Origin: Streptomyces subrutilus
GTDB lineage: Bacteria > Actinomycetota > Actinomycetes > Streptomycetales > Streptomycetaceae
Assembly: GCF_008704535.1 (NCBI RefSeq)
Contig: NZ_CP023701.1
Coordinates: 3,722,501-3,786,500 of the forward strand
Reading direction: 5' to 3'
DNA length: 64,000 bases
The notes under the pieces were generated by a model. It had not been told where the DNA came from. It did no database searches and saw nothing but the letters and a program-made list of their open reading frames with translations. Made by a program: the position numbers and the translations under genes. The first letter of the stretch is position 1, and each line of letters begins with the position of its first letter. This document shows positions 43,945-52,686 of the stretch, in pieces.

Positions 43945-44591
43945 GACAGCTCCCGGTAGTACGTCCGGGTGTCGGTCTTCTCGTCGCTCCACGGCGGCGC
44001 GGCCACCGCCGTGGTCGCCGAGCGCAGCTGGATCCGCAGGATGTGGCCGCCCCGGTGCTCGGGGCGGATGCGGTCCAGCGCGATCCGCCGCAGGTACTCC
44101 TCGGACAGCTCGCCCCGCTCGCCGTCGGGCTTGTCGTCCTCGCCGTGCGAGCCCGTGAAGAAGTCCCAGGCCCGCCGCAGCTCGTTCTGCTCGGTGTGGC
44201 TCGGGAGCAGGCTGTGCCGGATGGCCGCGCCGTCCTCGGCGGACAGGTCGCGCCAGCCGGTGGTGACCAGCTCGCCGCCCGCGGTCCGCACCTGCGCCCG
44301 CGCCTCGACCGCGATGTTCTGCTGGAGCGGGTTGGGGGCGAAGAGCTTCCAGTTCTGTTCGAACTCGGGATAGATCCAGCCGTCGATCGTCCGCGCGTGC
44401 TGCCGGCTCACCGTGTTGGCGGGGGCGACGTGCAGGAAGACGAAGGCCAGGTGGGAGCAGGCCGCCACGGCCAGTGCGCCCAGGGCCAGGGCCGCGACGA
44501 CCCGGTACGGGGTGCCGAGACCGGCGATCCCGGCCCGCCTCGGCGGCGCCGGAGCGGCGTCCTCGGCGGCCGCCTGCTCGTTCGAATCCAT
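43929..44591 (-). CDS. DUF5819-type membrane protein
   Basis: A 220-aa protein with one N-terminal helix (VVAALALGALAVAACSHLAFVFLHV) and a large outside domain. TIDGWIYPEFEQNWKLFAPNPLQQNIAVEARAQVR is the DUF5819 signature. It is co-translated with the HTTM gene (16-bp overlap), the usual partner in actinobacteria. It may hold or present the substrate of the HTTM protein (inference). It is divergent from paaA. Confidence 0.85.
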   Translation of the reverse strand: MDSNEQAAAEDAAPAPPRRAGIAGLGTPYRVVAALALGALAVAACSHLAFVFLHVAPANTVSRQHARTIDGWIYPEFEQNWKLFAPNPLQQNIAVEARAQVRTAGGELVTTGWRDLSAEDGAAIRHSLLPSHTEQNELRRAWDFFTGSHGEDDKPDGERGELSEEYLRRIALDRIRPEHRGGHILRIQLRSATTAVAAPPWSDEKTDTRTYYRELSWWTA

Positions 44592-44675
44592 CCCGCCCCG
44601 ATCATCCGGTGTCCACAGGGTTGACCACAGAGGTTGACACCCTACGGGCCGCAGACCCACCATTGAAGACGATGA

Positions 44676-44689
44676 ACCGAACGATCGGT
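44676..44689. promoter_or_regulatory. TetR/PaaR operator upstream of paaA
   Basis: ACCGAACGATCGGT, the complement of the paaH-paaN operator, 37 bp before paaA and about 85 bp before the divergent DUF5819 gene. Confidence 0.8.
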
Positions 44690-44726
44690 CGGTCGGGCGG
44701 ACGGCAGATTCAGGCAGGGGGCCGGG

Positions 44727-45731
44727 ATGGTGGCAGTGACCCCGGAGACGGGACAGGACAGGGCCCTCGGGCAACTGGCCGCGGCGTTCGACGCGGCCGT
44801 GGCGGCGGACGAGCGCGTCGAGCCGCGCGACTGGATGCCCGAGGCGTACCGCGCTTCCCTCGTCCGCCAGATGGCGCAGCACGCCCACTCCGAGATCATC
44901 GGCATGCAGCCCGAGGCCAACTGGATCACCCGCGCGCCCTCGCTGCGCCGCAAGGCGATCCTGATGGCCAAGGTGCAGGACGAGGCCGGGCACGGCCTCT
45001 ACCTGTACAGCGCGGCCGAGACCCTCGGCACCAGCCGTGACGAGCTGCTCGACAAGCTCCACGCGGGCAGGCAGAAGTACTCCTCGATCTTCAACTACCC
45101 GACGCTGACCTGGGCCGACGTCGGTGCGATCGGCTGGCTCGTGGACGGCGCGGCGATCACCAACCAGGTGCCGATCTGCCGCTGCTCGTACGGCCCCTAC
45201 GCCCGGGCGATGGTCCGGATCTGCAAGGAGGAGTCCTTCCACCAGCGCCAGGGGTACGAGCTGCTCCTCGCCCTCTCGAAGGGCACCGAGCAGCAGCACG
45301 CGATGGCGCAGGACGCGGTGGACCGCTGGTGGTGGCCCTCCCTGATGATGTTCGGCCCGCCCGACGACGAGTCGGCCCACTCGGCGCAGTCGATGGCCTG
45401 GCGGATCAAGCGGCACACCAATGACGAGCTGCGCCAGCGCTTCGTGGACATCGCCGTGCCGCAGGCCGCCTCGCTCGGCCTGACCCTGCCCGACCCGGAC
45501 CTGAAGTGGAACGAGGAGCGCGGGCACCACGATTTCGGCGCCATCGACTGGGCCGAGTTCTGGGACGTGCTCAAGGGCAACGGCCCGTGCAACGAGGAGC
45601 GGATCGGCCAGCGGCGCCGGGCCCACGAGGAAGGCGCCTGGGTGCGCGACGCGGCCTCGGCGCACGCGGAGAAGACCGCGCGCCGGAGCGCGGCGCGGAA
45701 GACCGGACAGAGCGAGGAGGCACGGGCATGA
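44727..45731 (+). CDS. paaA: Phenylacetyl-CoA epoxidase subunit A
   Basis: The 334-aa catalytic diiron subunit. [54 protein letters not shown] carries Glu and E-x-x-H iron ligands, and [18 protein letters not shown] the second set. It adds one oxygen across the aromatic ring of phenylacetyl-CoA. It begins the paaABCDE operon; paaB starts in its stop codon (ATGA). Confidence 0.96.
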   Translation: MVAVTPETGQDRALGQLAAAFDAAVAADERVEPRDWMPEAYRASLVRQMAQHAHSEIIGMQPEANWITRAPSLRRKAILMAKVQDEAGHGLYLYSAAETLGTSRDELLDKLHAGRQKYSSIFNYPTLTWADVGAIGWLVDGAAITNQVPICRCSYGPYARAMVRICKEESFHQRQGYELLLALSKGTEQQHAMAQDAVDRWWWPSLMMFGPPDDESAHSAQSMAWRIKRHTNDELRQRFVDIAVPQAASLGLTLPDPDLKWNEERGHHDFGAIDWAEFWDVLKGNGPCNEERIGQRRRAHEEGAWVRDAASAHAEKTARRSAARKTGQSEEARA

Positions 45732-46012
45732 CGCAGAACTGGCCGCTGTGGGAGGTGTTCGTGCGTTCGCGGCGCGGCCTCTCGCACACGCACGCGGGAA
45801 GCCTGCACGCCCCGGACGCGGAGATGGCCCTGCGCAACGCCCGCGACCTCTACACGCGGCGCGGCGAGGGCATCTCGATCTGGGTGGTGCCCTCCACCGA
45901 GATCACCGCGTCCTCGCCGGACGAGCGGGACCCGTTCTTCGCGCCGTCGGCCGACAAGCCGTACCGGCACCCCACCTTCTACGACATCCCGGAGGGGGTG
46001 AGCCACCTGTGA
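45728..46012 (+). CDS. paaB: Phenylacetyl-CoA epoxidase subunit B
   Basis: A 94-aa protein beginning [45 protein letters not shown], the PaaB family signature. It bridges the subcomplexes of the multicomponent monooxygenase and carries no cofactor. ATGA overlap with paaA; its stop overlaps paaC as GTGA. Confidence 0.95.
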   Translation: MTQNWPLWEVFVRSRRGLSHTHAGSLHAPDAEMALRNARDLYTRRGEGISIWVVPSTEITASSPDERDPFFAPSADKPYRHPTFYDIPEGVSHL

Positions 46013-46794
46013 CCGGCACCGACACCACCGCCGACACCACCGCCGCCGTCCCCCGTGCGGCGGCCGCCCCCCTCGCCGCGGGCGCGGCCCGGGCCGCCGC
46101 GCTGTCGCTCGGGGACGACGCCCTGATCCTCTCCCACCGGCTCGGCGAGTGGGCGGGCCACGCCCCGGTGCTGGAGGAGGAGGTCGCCCTCGCGAACATC
46201 GCGCTCGACCTGCTCGGCCAGGCCCGCATCCTGCTCTCCCTGGTGGGCGACGAGGACGAGCTGGCGTTCCTGCGCGAGGAGCGCTCCTTCCGCAACCTCC
46301 AGCTGGTCGAGCAGCCGAACGGCGACTTCGCCCACACCATCGCCCGCCAGCTGTACTTCTCGCTCTACCAGCACGAGCTGTACGCAGAACTGGCCGGCGG
46401 GGACGGCCCGTTCGCACCGCTCGCGGCCAAGGCGGTCAAGGAGACCGCCTACCACCGCGACCACGCCGAGCAGTGGACCCTGCGGCTCGGCGACGGCACC
46501 GACGAGAGCCGGCGCCGCATGCGGGCCGCGCTGGACGCGCTGTGGAAGTACACCGGCGAGATGTTCCGGCCGGTGGCGGGGCTGGACGGCGTGGACCCGG
46601 CCGCCCTGGAGGCCCGCTGGCTGGCCGCGTTGACGGACGTACTGGAGCGGGCCGGGCTCGCCCTGCCCGAGGTCCCGCGCACGGGCGCCTGGGCGGCCGG
46701 GGCCGGGCGGCAGGGCCTGCACACCGAGCCGTTCGGCCGGCTCCTGGCCGAGATGCAGCACCTGCACCGCAGCCACCCGGGCGCGTCGTGGTGA
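46009..46794 (+). CDS. paaC: Phenylacetyl-CoA epoxidase subunit C
   Basis: A 261-aa structural ferritin-like partner of PaaA. DALILSHRLGEWAGHAPVLEEEVALANIALDLLGQARILLSLVG and KAVKETAYHRDHAEQWTLRLGDG are family motifs. An Ala-rich N-terminal extension of about 35 residues precedes the core. GTG start inside the paaB stop. Confidence 0.95.
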   Translation: MTGTDTTADTTAAVPRAAAAPLAAGAARAAALSLGDDALILSHRLGEWAGHAPVLEEEVALANIALDLLGQARILLSLVGDEDELAFLREERSFRNLQLVEQPNGDFAHTIARQLYFSLYQHELYAELAGGDGPFAPLAAKAVKETAYHRDHAEQWTLRLGDGTDESRRRMRAALDALWKYTGEMFRPVAGLDGVDPAALEARWLAALTDVLERAGLALPEVPRTGAWAAGAGRQGLHTEPFGRLLAEMQHLHRSHPGASW

Positions 46795-47339
46795 CCGGGA
46801 CCACCGGGCCCCGCGCCCCGGCCGGGACCTCCGCCGCAGCGGCGACGGCCGCGACGACCCGGCTGGAGGCCGAGCTGGCCGCCCTCGCCGGCTCCGTGCC
46901 CGATCCCGAGCTGCCCGTGCTCACCCTCGCCGAGCTGGGCGTCGTACGCGGCGTGCGGATGGGCGAGGACGGCGCCGCCGAGGTCACCCTCACCCCCACC
47001 TACACCGGCTGCCCCGCCATCGAGGCCATGTCCTGCGACATCGAGCGGGTCCTGCACGACCACGGCATACCGGACGTGCGGGTGAAGACCGTGCTGGCCC
47101 CCGCCTGGTCCACGGACGACATCACCGCCGAAGGACGCCGCAAGCTCGCCGAGTTCGGCATCGCGCCGCCCCGCCCCCACGCGGCCGACGGGCCCGTCCC
47201 CCTCTCCCTCTCGGTGCGCTGCCCCCACTGCGGGTCCACCGACACCGAGCTGCTCAGCCGCTTCTCCTCCACCGCGTGCAAGGCGCTGCGCCGCTGCGTC
47301 GCCTGCCGCGAACCGTTCGACCACTTCAAGGAGCTGTAG
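46791..47339 (+). CDS. paaD: Phenylacetyl-CoA epoxidase assembly protein D (MIP18-type)
   Basis: A 182-aa protein. PDPELPVLTLAELGVVRGV and LTPTYTGCPAIEAMSCDIERVL are the MIP18/SufT-like segment; the C terminus has a four-Cys zinc-ribbon-like pair CPHCGS...CVACREPF. PaaD helps load Fe-S or diiron centres. GTG start overlaps the paaC stop. Confidence 0.93.
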   Translation: MTGTTGPRAPAGTSAAAATAATTRLEAELAALAGSVPDPELPVLTLAELGVVRGVRMGEDGAAEVTLTPTYTGCPAIEAMSCDIERVLHDHGIPDVRVKTVLAPAWSTDDITAEGRRKLAEFGIAPPRPHAADGPVPLSLSVRCPHCGSTDTELLSRFSSTACKALRRCVACREPFDHFKEL

Positions 47340-48455
47340 ATGGCCGAGGCACCCCGGCCGGCCGCCCGGCACGGCGCGTTCCACCCGCTCACGGTGGCCT
47401 CGGTCGAGCGCCTCACCGACGACGCGGTGGCGCTGGTCCTGCGGGTACCCGAGGCGCTGCGCGAGGAGTACCGGCACGCACCCGGCCAGCACCTGACCCT
47501 GCGCCGGCCCGCGGCCGACGGGCCCGAGGTCCGGCGCACCTACTCGATCTGCTCCGTGGCCCCCGCGCCCGACGGCCCGGGCCCGCTGCTGCTGCGGGTC
47601 GGGGTGCGGCTGGTGGAGGGCGGCGCGTTCTCCACCTTCGCCCACAAGGAGATCGCCGCCGGGGACGTGCTGGACGCCATGGTGCCGGCCGGGCGGTTCG
47701 TGCTCGACCCGGCCGCCGCCCCGGCCGGCGGGTACTACGCGGCGATCGTCGGCGGCAGCGGGATCACCCCCGTGCTGTCCATCGCGGCGACCCTGCTGGC
47801 CGCCCGGCCCGACGTACGGTTCTGCCTCGTGCGCAGCGACCGCACCGCCGCGTCGACGATGTTCCTGGACGAGGTCGCGGACCTGAAGGACCGCTACCCG
47901 GCCCGCTTCCAGCTCGTGACGGCGCTCTCCCGCGAGGAGCAGGAGGCCGGTCTGCCGTCCGGCCGGCTCGACGGGGAGCGGCTGACCGCCCTGCTGCCCG
48001 CGCTGCTGCCGGTGACCGCGGTGACGGGCTGGTTCCTGTGCGGTCCGTACGGCCTGGTGCAGGGGGCGGAGCGGGCGCTGGGCGCGCTCGGCGTGGCCCG
48101 GTCCCGGGTGCACGAGGAGATCTTCCACGTCGAGGACGCGGCGGCTCCGGCCCCCGTCGCCGCCGCGGCCGCTCCCGCGGCGGGGCGGGTCACGGCGCGG
48201 CTCGACGGCCGCTCCGGGACCTGGCCGGTCCGCGAGGGCGAGTCGCTGCTGGACGCGGTGCTGCGCAACCGCGCCGACGCCCCCTACGCCTGCAAGGGCG
48301 GCGTCTGCGGCACCTGCCGGGCCTTCGTGGTGGCCGGCGAGGTCCGGATGGAGCGCAACTTCGCGCTGGAGGCGGAGGAGACCGAGGCCGGGTTCGTGCT
48401 GGCCTGCCAGTCGCGTCCGGTGACGGAGGAAGTGGAGATCGACTTCGACCGCTGA
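47340..48455 (+). CDS. paaE: Phenylacetyl-CoA epoxidase reductase E
   Basis: The 371-aa reductase of the epoxidase. An N-terminal FAD domain (RRTYSICS) and NADPH domain (AIVGGSGITPVLSIAATLL) are followed by a plant-type 2Fe-2S domain at the C terminus (C318, C323, C326 in CKGGVCGTC and C356 in LACQS). It starts one base after the paaD stop. It carries electrons from NADPH to PaaA. Confidence 0.95.
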   Translation: MAEAPRPAARHGAFHPLTVASVERLTDDAVALVLRVPEALREEYRHAPGQHLTLRRPAADGPEVRRTYSICSVAPAPDGPGPLLLRVGVRLVEGGAFSTFAHKEIAAGDVLDAMVPAGRFVLDPAAAPAGGYYAAIVGGSGITPVLSIAATLLAARPDVRFCLVRSDRTAASTMFLDEVADLKDRYPARFQLVTALSREEQEAGLPSGRLDGERLTALLPALLPVTAVTGWFLCGPYGLVQGAERALGALGVARSRVHEEIFHVEDAAAPAPVAAAAAPAAGRVTARLDGRSGTWPVREGESLLDAVLRNRADAPYACKGGVCGTCRAFVVAGEVRMERNFALEAEETEAGFVLACQSRPVTEEVEIDFDR

Positions 48456-48487
48456 TCCGGCCGTCCTCCCCGCCCCTGTCCAATTTC

Positions 48488-48517
48488 AGGAACATGTTCT
48501 ATCTTGACGCTCCGTCA
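48488..48517. promoter_or_regulatory. Two stacked palindromes before the acyl-CoA dehydrogenase
   Basis: AGGAACATGTTCT (48488-48500) is a KstR-like AACNNGTT dyad. TGACGCTCCGTCA (48505-48517) is a second dyad and includes a TTGACG -35-like hexamer. They lie 40-65 bp before the gene start. Confidence 0.6.
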
Positions 48518-48554
48518 GGGCAGGATCCACCGGGTGTGCGCGGGAGGACAGGCA

Positions 48555-49697
48555 GTGGACTTCACCTTCACCGAGGAACAGCAGGCCGCCGTCGAAGCGG
48601 CGAAGGCCGTCTTCGCGGACGTCGCACCCGACGGCGTGCCCAGCCCCGCCCTCACCCCGGGGGCGGTGGCCGAGGACTTCGACCGGCCGCTGTGGGCCCG
48701 CCTCGCCTCCTGCGACCTGCTGGGCCTGGTCGTCGCGGAGGAGCACGGCGGAGCGGGCCTCGACGCCATCGCCCTGTGCCTGGTGCTGCGCGAGGCCGCC
48801 CGGGTGCTGGCCCGGGTGCCGCTGCTGGAGCACTGTGCGACGGCCATGGCCGTCCAGGCCCACGGCGGGCCCGAGCTGGCCGCCGCCCTGCTGCCCGACG
48901 CCGCCCGCGGCGCGCTCGTCCTCACCGCCGCCGCGCACGGCCGATCCGGCCACGATCCGGCCGAACTCGCCGTCACCGCCCGCCGCGACGGCGCGGACTG
49001 GACCCTGACCGGCATCCAGACCGCCGTCCCCTGGGCGCACACCGCCGACTGGATCGCCGTACCGGCCCACACGGGGGAGGGGGAGGCGGTCCTCGCGCTC
49101 GTCCCGCGCACCACGGCCGGCCTGGGCCTCGCCGAGCAGTGCTCCACCAGCGGCGAGCGCCTCGCCGAACTGACCCTGGACGGGGTGCGGGTACCGGCCG
49201 CGCACCTCATCGACGCCCCGGGCGCCTGGGACGCGCTGCGCGGACTCCTGACCATCGGGACCTGCGCCCTCGCGCTCGGCCTCGGCGAGAACGTCCTCGC
49301 CATGACCGGCCAGTACACCGGCAAGCGCGAGCAGTTCGGCTTCCCGGTGGCCACCTTCCAGGCCGTCGCCGTCCAGGCCGCCGACCGCTACATCGACCTG
49401 CGCGCGATGGAGGTCACCCTCTGGCAGGCGGCCTGGCGGCTCGACGCCGCCACCGGCGGAGCGGGCGGCCCGCTGCCCAGCGCCGGCGACGTGGCGGTCG
49501 CCAAGATCTGGGCCTCGGAGGGGGTGCGCCGGGTGGTGCAGACCGCCCAGCACCTGCACGGCGGCATGGGCGCCGACACCGACTACCCGTTGCACCGCTA
49601 CCACGCGTGGGCCAAGCAACTGGAGCTCCAGCTGGGCCCGGCCGCGGCGCACGAGGAGGCCCTGGGCGACCTGCTGGCCGCCCACCCCCTCGGCTGA
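48555..49697 (+). CDS. Acyl-CoA dehydrogenase
   Basis: A 380-aa flavoprotein. VDFTFTEEQQAAVEAAKAVF is the usual N terminus. WARLASCDLLGLVVAEEHGGAGLDA and GKREQFGFPVATFQAVAVQAADRYIDL are conserved, and HLHGGMGADTDYPLHRYHAWAK is the C-terminal flavin region. The usual catalytic Glu is not obvious at the C-terminal site. It is the short, FadE-type form often found in pairs that act on steroid or branched-chain CoA esters. GGGAGG lies 8 bases before the GTG. The two operators upstream suggest separate lipid or sterol control from the paa genes. Confidence 0.85.
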   Translation: MDFTFTEEQQAAVEAAKAVFADVAPDGVPSPALTPGAVAEDFDRPLWARLASCDLLGLVVAEEHGGAGLDAIALCLVLREAARVLARVPLLEHCATAMAVQAHGGPELAAALLPDAARGALVLTAAAHGRSGHDPAELAVTARRDGADWTLTGIQTAVPWAHTADWIAVPAHTGEGEAVLALVPRTTAGLGLAEQCSTSGERLAELTLDGVRVPAAHLIDAPGAWDALRGLLTIGTCALALGLGENVLAMTGQYTGKREQFGFPVATFQAVAVQAADRYIDLRAMEVTLWQAAWRLDAATGGAGGPLPSAGDVAVAKIWASEGVRRVVQTAQHLHGGMGADTDYPLHRYHAWAKQLELQLGPAAAHEEALGDLLAAHPLG

Positions 49698-49743
49698 GCG
49701 GGCGGGCCGCCCCCGCGGCGTTCCGGCGGCGTTCCGGCGGCGT

Positions 49744-50088
49744 CTAGAGGACGAAGGCCGGGGTCCCGTCGTCCGTGACCATCGGACGCCCGGCGCCGTC
49801 CCACGCCTGCATCCCGCCGTCGATGTTGACGGCGTCGACGCCCTGGCGCACGAGGTACTGGGTGACCTGCGCGGAGCGCCCGCCCACCCGGCACATCACG
49901 TGCACCCGGCGGCCGTCCTCGACGGCCTCGGTGAACTCGCCGAAGCGGGACACGAACTCGCTCATCGGAATGTGCAGAGCGCCCTCGACGTGGCCGGCCG
50001 CCCACTCGTCGTCCTCGCGGACGTCCAGGACGAAGCCTTCGGAGGGCACCGCGGCGGCGTCCACCGAGGGAAGCGGTCCGAAGTTCAT
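49744..50088 (-). CDS. Rhodanese-like sulfurtransferase
   Basis: A 114-aa single-domain rhodanese. LDVREDDEWAAGHVEGALHIP is the family start. The active loop VMCRVGGRSAQVTQYL contains the catalytic Cys. It transfers sulfur to thiol acceptors; the C-terminal tail is PMVTDDGTPAFVL. It is a single gene, convergent with the acyl-CoA dehydrogenase. Confidence 0.88.
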   Translation of the reverse strand: MNFGPLPSVDAAAVPSEGFVLDVREDDEWAAGHVEGALHIPMSEFVSRFGEFTEAVEDGRRVHVMCRVGGRSAQVTQYLVRQGVDAVNIDGGMQAWDGAGRPMVTDDGTPAFVL

Positions 50089-50256
50089 GCGTGGCCTTCT
50101 CTCATCGCGGATGGGGAGGCCAAACCTATCCGACGGCGCCGCCCACCCCGGCCGGGGCGGCCGGAGCGGCCGCGGCGGCCGGCTCGCCGGCCCCGCACCG
50201 CCCCGGCCGGTGCCGCTCCCGCTGCCTGTGCCGCTGCCGCTGCCGGGTCCACCGTC

Positions 50257-51129
50257 CTACGGGGCGGTGAACGCCGCCAGCTCGGCCTCGCGCTCGGACA
50301 CCCGCGCCAGCAGCTGTTCCGCGATCTCCTCCAGCAGCCGGTCCGGGTCGTCCGGGGCCATCCTGAGCATCGACCCGATCGCGCTGTCCTCCAGCTCCCG
50401 GGCCACCAGCGCCAGCAGCTCCTTGCGGCGCGAGAGCCACTCCAGCCGGGCGTACAGCTCCTCGCTCTCGCCCGGCTCGGGCTCCTCCGGCGCCGGACCG
50501 GCCGCCCACTCCTCGGCCAGCTCGCGCAGCAGCTGCTCCTCGCCGCGCCCGTACGCCGCGTTGACCCGCGCGATGAAGGCGTCCCGCCGCTCGCGCTCCG
50601 GCTCGTCCTGGGCCAGGTCCGGGTGCGCCTGCCGGACCAGCTCGCGGTAGAGCCGTCGCACCTCCTCCGAGGGCCGCACCCGCTGCGGCGGCCGCACCGG
50701 GCGGTCGGTGAGCATCGCACCCGCGTCGTCCGCGATCCCGTCGGAGCCCATCCAGTCGTGGAACAGCTCGTCGACCCCGGGCATCGGCATCACCAGCGCG
50801 CGGGCCTCGTGCGCCCGCCGCAGGTCCTCCGGGTCACCGGTGCCGGCCGCCTTCGCCTCGGCGATCAGCGCGTCCAGCTCGTCGAGGCGCGAGTACATCG
50901 GGCCGAGCTTCTGGTGGTGCAGCCGGGAGAAGTTCTCCACCTCCACCCGGAAGGTCTCCACCGCGATCTCGAACTCGATCAGTGCCTGTTCCGCCGCCCG
51001 GACGGCCCGCTCCAGACGCGCTTCGGGACGCTCCTCGGCGCCACCCCCCGCCCGCCCCTCGGCGAAGGCCCCGGAGTCACCGGGTACGGACTGCTCGGGC
51101 TGCTCGGACTGCTCGGTGTGCTCGCTCAC
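50257..51129 (-). CDS. J-domain protein with coiled-coil region
   Basis: A 290-aa protein. Residues about 35-90 are charged helix (ALIEFEIAVETFRVEVENFSRLHHQK), likely a coiled coil. The J-domain, LYRELVRQAHPDLAQDEPERERRDAFIARVNAAYGRG, contains the HPD motif at about 168-170. An acidic Pro/Glu stretch and a second helix region follow. Such proteins recruit DnaK; no Zn or substrate domain is present, so the client is unknown. It lies next to the paired parS sites, on their left. Confidence 0.82.
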   Translation of the reverse strand: MSEHTEQSEQPEQSVPGDSGAFAEGRAGGGAEERPEARLERAVRAAEQALIEFEIAVETFRVEVENFSRLHHQKLGPMYSRLDELDALIAEAKAAGTGDPEDLRRAHEARALVMPMPGVDELFHDWMGSDGIADDAGAMLTDRPVRPPQRVRPSEEVRRLYRELVRQAHPDLAQDEPERERRDAFIARVNAAYGRGEEQLLRELAEEWAAGPAPEEPEPGESEELYARLEWLSRRKELLALVARELEDSAIGSMLRMAPDDPDRLLEEIAEQLLARVSEREAELAAFTAP

Positions 51130-51170
51130 CCGGCCAGCCTACGGCCCGCACGGCCGGCCGCCGGAGCCGT

Positions 51171-51184
51171 GTTTCACGTGAAAC
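51171..51184. other. parS centromere site
   Basis: Perfect GTTTCACGTGAAAC, in the gap between the J-domain and DUF2252 genes. Confidence 0.92.
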
Positions 51185-51223
51185 GTCCGGGGCGGTGTTT
51201 CACGTGAAACACCGCCCCGGACG
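51184..51223. terminator. 40-bp perfect palindrome containing a parS site
   Basis: The arms run CGTCCGGGGCGGTGTTTCAC and its exact complement. It could form a strong hairpin ending the DUF2252 transcript and also holds a parS core. Confidence 0.65.
51197..51210. other. parS centromere site
   Basis: Perfect GTTTCACGTGAAAC, 26 bp after the first copy, at the centre of a 40-bp palindrome. Confidence 0.92.
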
Positions 51224-51232
51224 GACCCGCGC

Positions 51233-52633
51233 TCAGACCCCGGACTCCGCCGCCACCCGGCCGGCCCGTACGGCCGCCACCAGGTCCGCGTGGTCCGCCT
51301 CGGTCCGGTCGGCGTAGGCCACCGCGAAGCCGGCCATCGCCTCGTCCAGCTCCGCGTTCTTCCCGCAGTACCCCGCGAGCAGTCGCGGGTCCACGCTGTG
51401 CGCGTGTGCCCGGGCCAGCAGGGCGCCGGTCATCCGCCCGTAGTCGTCGATCTGGTCCACGGCCAGCGCCGCCGGGTCGACGCTGCCCTTGCGGTTGCGG
51501 AACTGCCGCACCTGGAAGGGCCGGCCCTCCACCGTGGTCCAGCCGAGCATGATGTCGGAGACCACCTGCATCCGCTTCTGGCCGGCCACCACACGGCGCC
51601 CCTCGTGCTCCGGCGGCGGCGCCGGGAAGCCCAGGGCGGGCAGGTACGGCAGCAGCACCGAGGGCCTGGCCTCCTTGACCTGGAGCACCAGCGGCTCGCC
51701 CCGGTGGTCCAGCAGCAGCACCACGTACGACCGCGTGCCGACGCTGCCGGTGCCCACCACCCGGAAGGCCACGTCGTGGATCGCGTACCGGGCCAGCAGC
51801 GGCAGCCGGTCTCCGGTCAACGTCTCCAGGTACGGGCCGAGCGAGGCCGCCACGGCCGCCGCCTCCGCGTCACCGACCCTGCGCAGCACGGGCAGGGCGT
51901 CGACGAACCGGCAACTCCCGTCCTCCGCGGGCGCGGTGGACCGGGCCGCGAACCGGGCGGAGGTGTTGTTGCGGGCCTTCTGCGAGACCCGCTCCAGGGT
52001 GCCCAGCAGGTCACGGGCGTCGGCGTGCGAGACCAGCTCCTCGTCCGCGATGGCGTTCCAGGCGTCCATGGCCGGCAGCTTCGACAGCAGCCTCATGGTC
52101 CGCCGGTAGGCGCCCACCGCGTCCAGCGCGGCCGCCCGGCAGGTGTCCTCGTCGGCCCCGGCGACCCGCCCCGCGAGCACCAGCGAGGTCGCCAGCCGCT
52201 TCACGTCCCACTCCCACGGCCCGAAGACGGTCTCGTCGAAGTCGTTCAGGTCGATGACGAGTTCACCGCGGACGTCCCCGTACAGACCGAAGTTCGCCGC
52301 GTGCGCGTCACCGCAGATCTGCGCGCCGACCCCGGTCACCGGACCGCCCGACAGGTCGTGGGCCATCAGTCCCGCCGCCCCGCGCAGGAACGCGAAGGGG
52401 TTAGCCGCCATCCGCCCCACCCGTATCGGGGTCAGCCCGGCCACCCTGCCGACGTTCGACTCCTCCACCGCCCGTACGGCGTCCGGCCGGTCGGCCGGTG
52501 CCTCGAACCGCGCGTGCGCCGAACGCGGCACCCGCGTACGCAATTCCTTGCCGGCCCCCTTGGGCGATGCCTCCGCCACTCTCGGCGCGAAACCCGCCAC
52601 CTCCGGTATCCGCTGCCCCGTCCCCGCCGCCAT
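51233..52633 (-). CDS. DUF2252 family protein
   Basis: A 466-aa protein of the DUF2252 family. RMAANPFAFLRGAAGLMAHDL, QICGDAHAANFGLY and VIDLNDFDETVFGPWEWDVKRLATSL are conserved; the last two resemble the catalytic and metal loops of aminoglycoside-kinase-like folds. No substrate is known. I chose ATG 52631-52633, with GGGGG upstream; a GTG five codons earlier is possible. Confidence 0.85.
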   Translation of the reverse strand: MAAGTGQRIPEVAGFAPRVAEASPKGAGKELRTRVPRSAHARFEAPADRPDAVRAVEESNVGRVAGLTPIRVGRMAANPFAFLRGAAGLMAHDLSGGPVTGVGAQICGDAHAANFGLYGDVRGELVIDLNDFDETVFGPWEWDVKRLATSLVLAGRVAGADEDTCRAAALDAVGAYRRTMRLLSKLPAMDAWNAIADEELVSHADARDLLGTLERVSQKARNNTSARFAARSTAPAEDGSCRFVDALPVLRRVGDAEAAAVAASLGPYLETLTGDRLPLLARYAIHDVAFRVVGTGSVGTRSYVVLLLDHRGEPLVLQVKEARPSVLLPYLPALGFPAPPPEHEGRRVVAGQKRMQVVSDIMLGWTTVEGRPFQVRQFRNRKGSVDPAALAVDQIDDYGRMTGALLARAHAHSVDPRLLAGYCGKNAELDEAMAGFAVAYADRTEADHADLVAAVRAGRVAAESGV

Positions 52634-52686
52634 GTGCGCCGCCCCCACCCGTACGTTCGATCGCCTGAAGAACGGGCTGACCGTAC

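Noticed and set aside
50257-52633. J-domain and DUF2252 genes as a defence or segregation unit around the parS pair
   Set aside because: They point the same way but are separate by the palindrome, and neither has a ParB-like or nuclease domain; no support beyond location.
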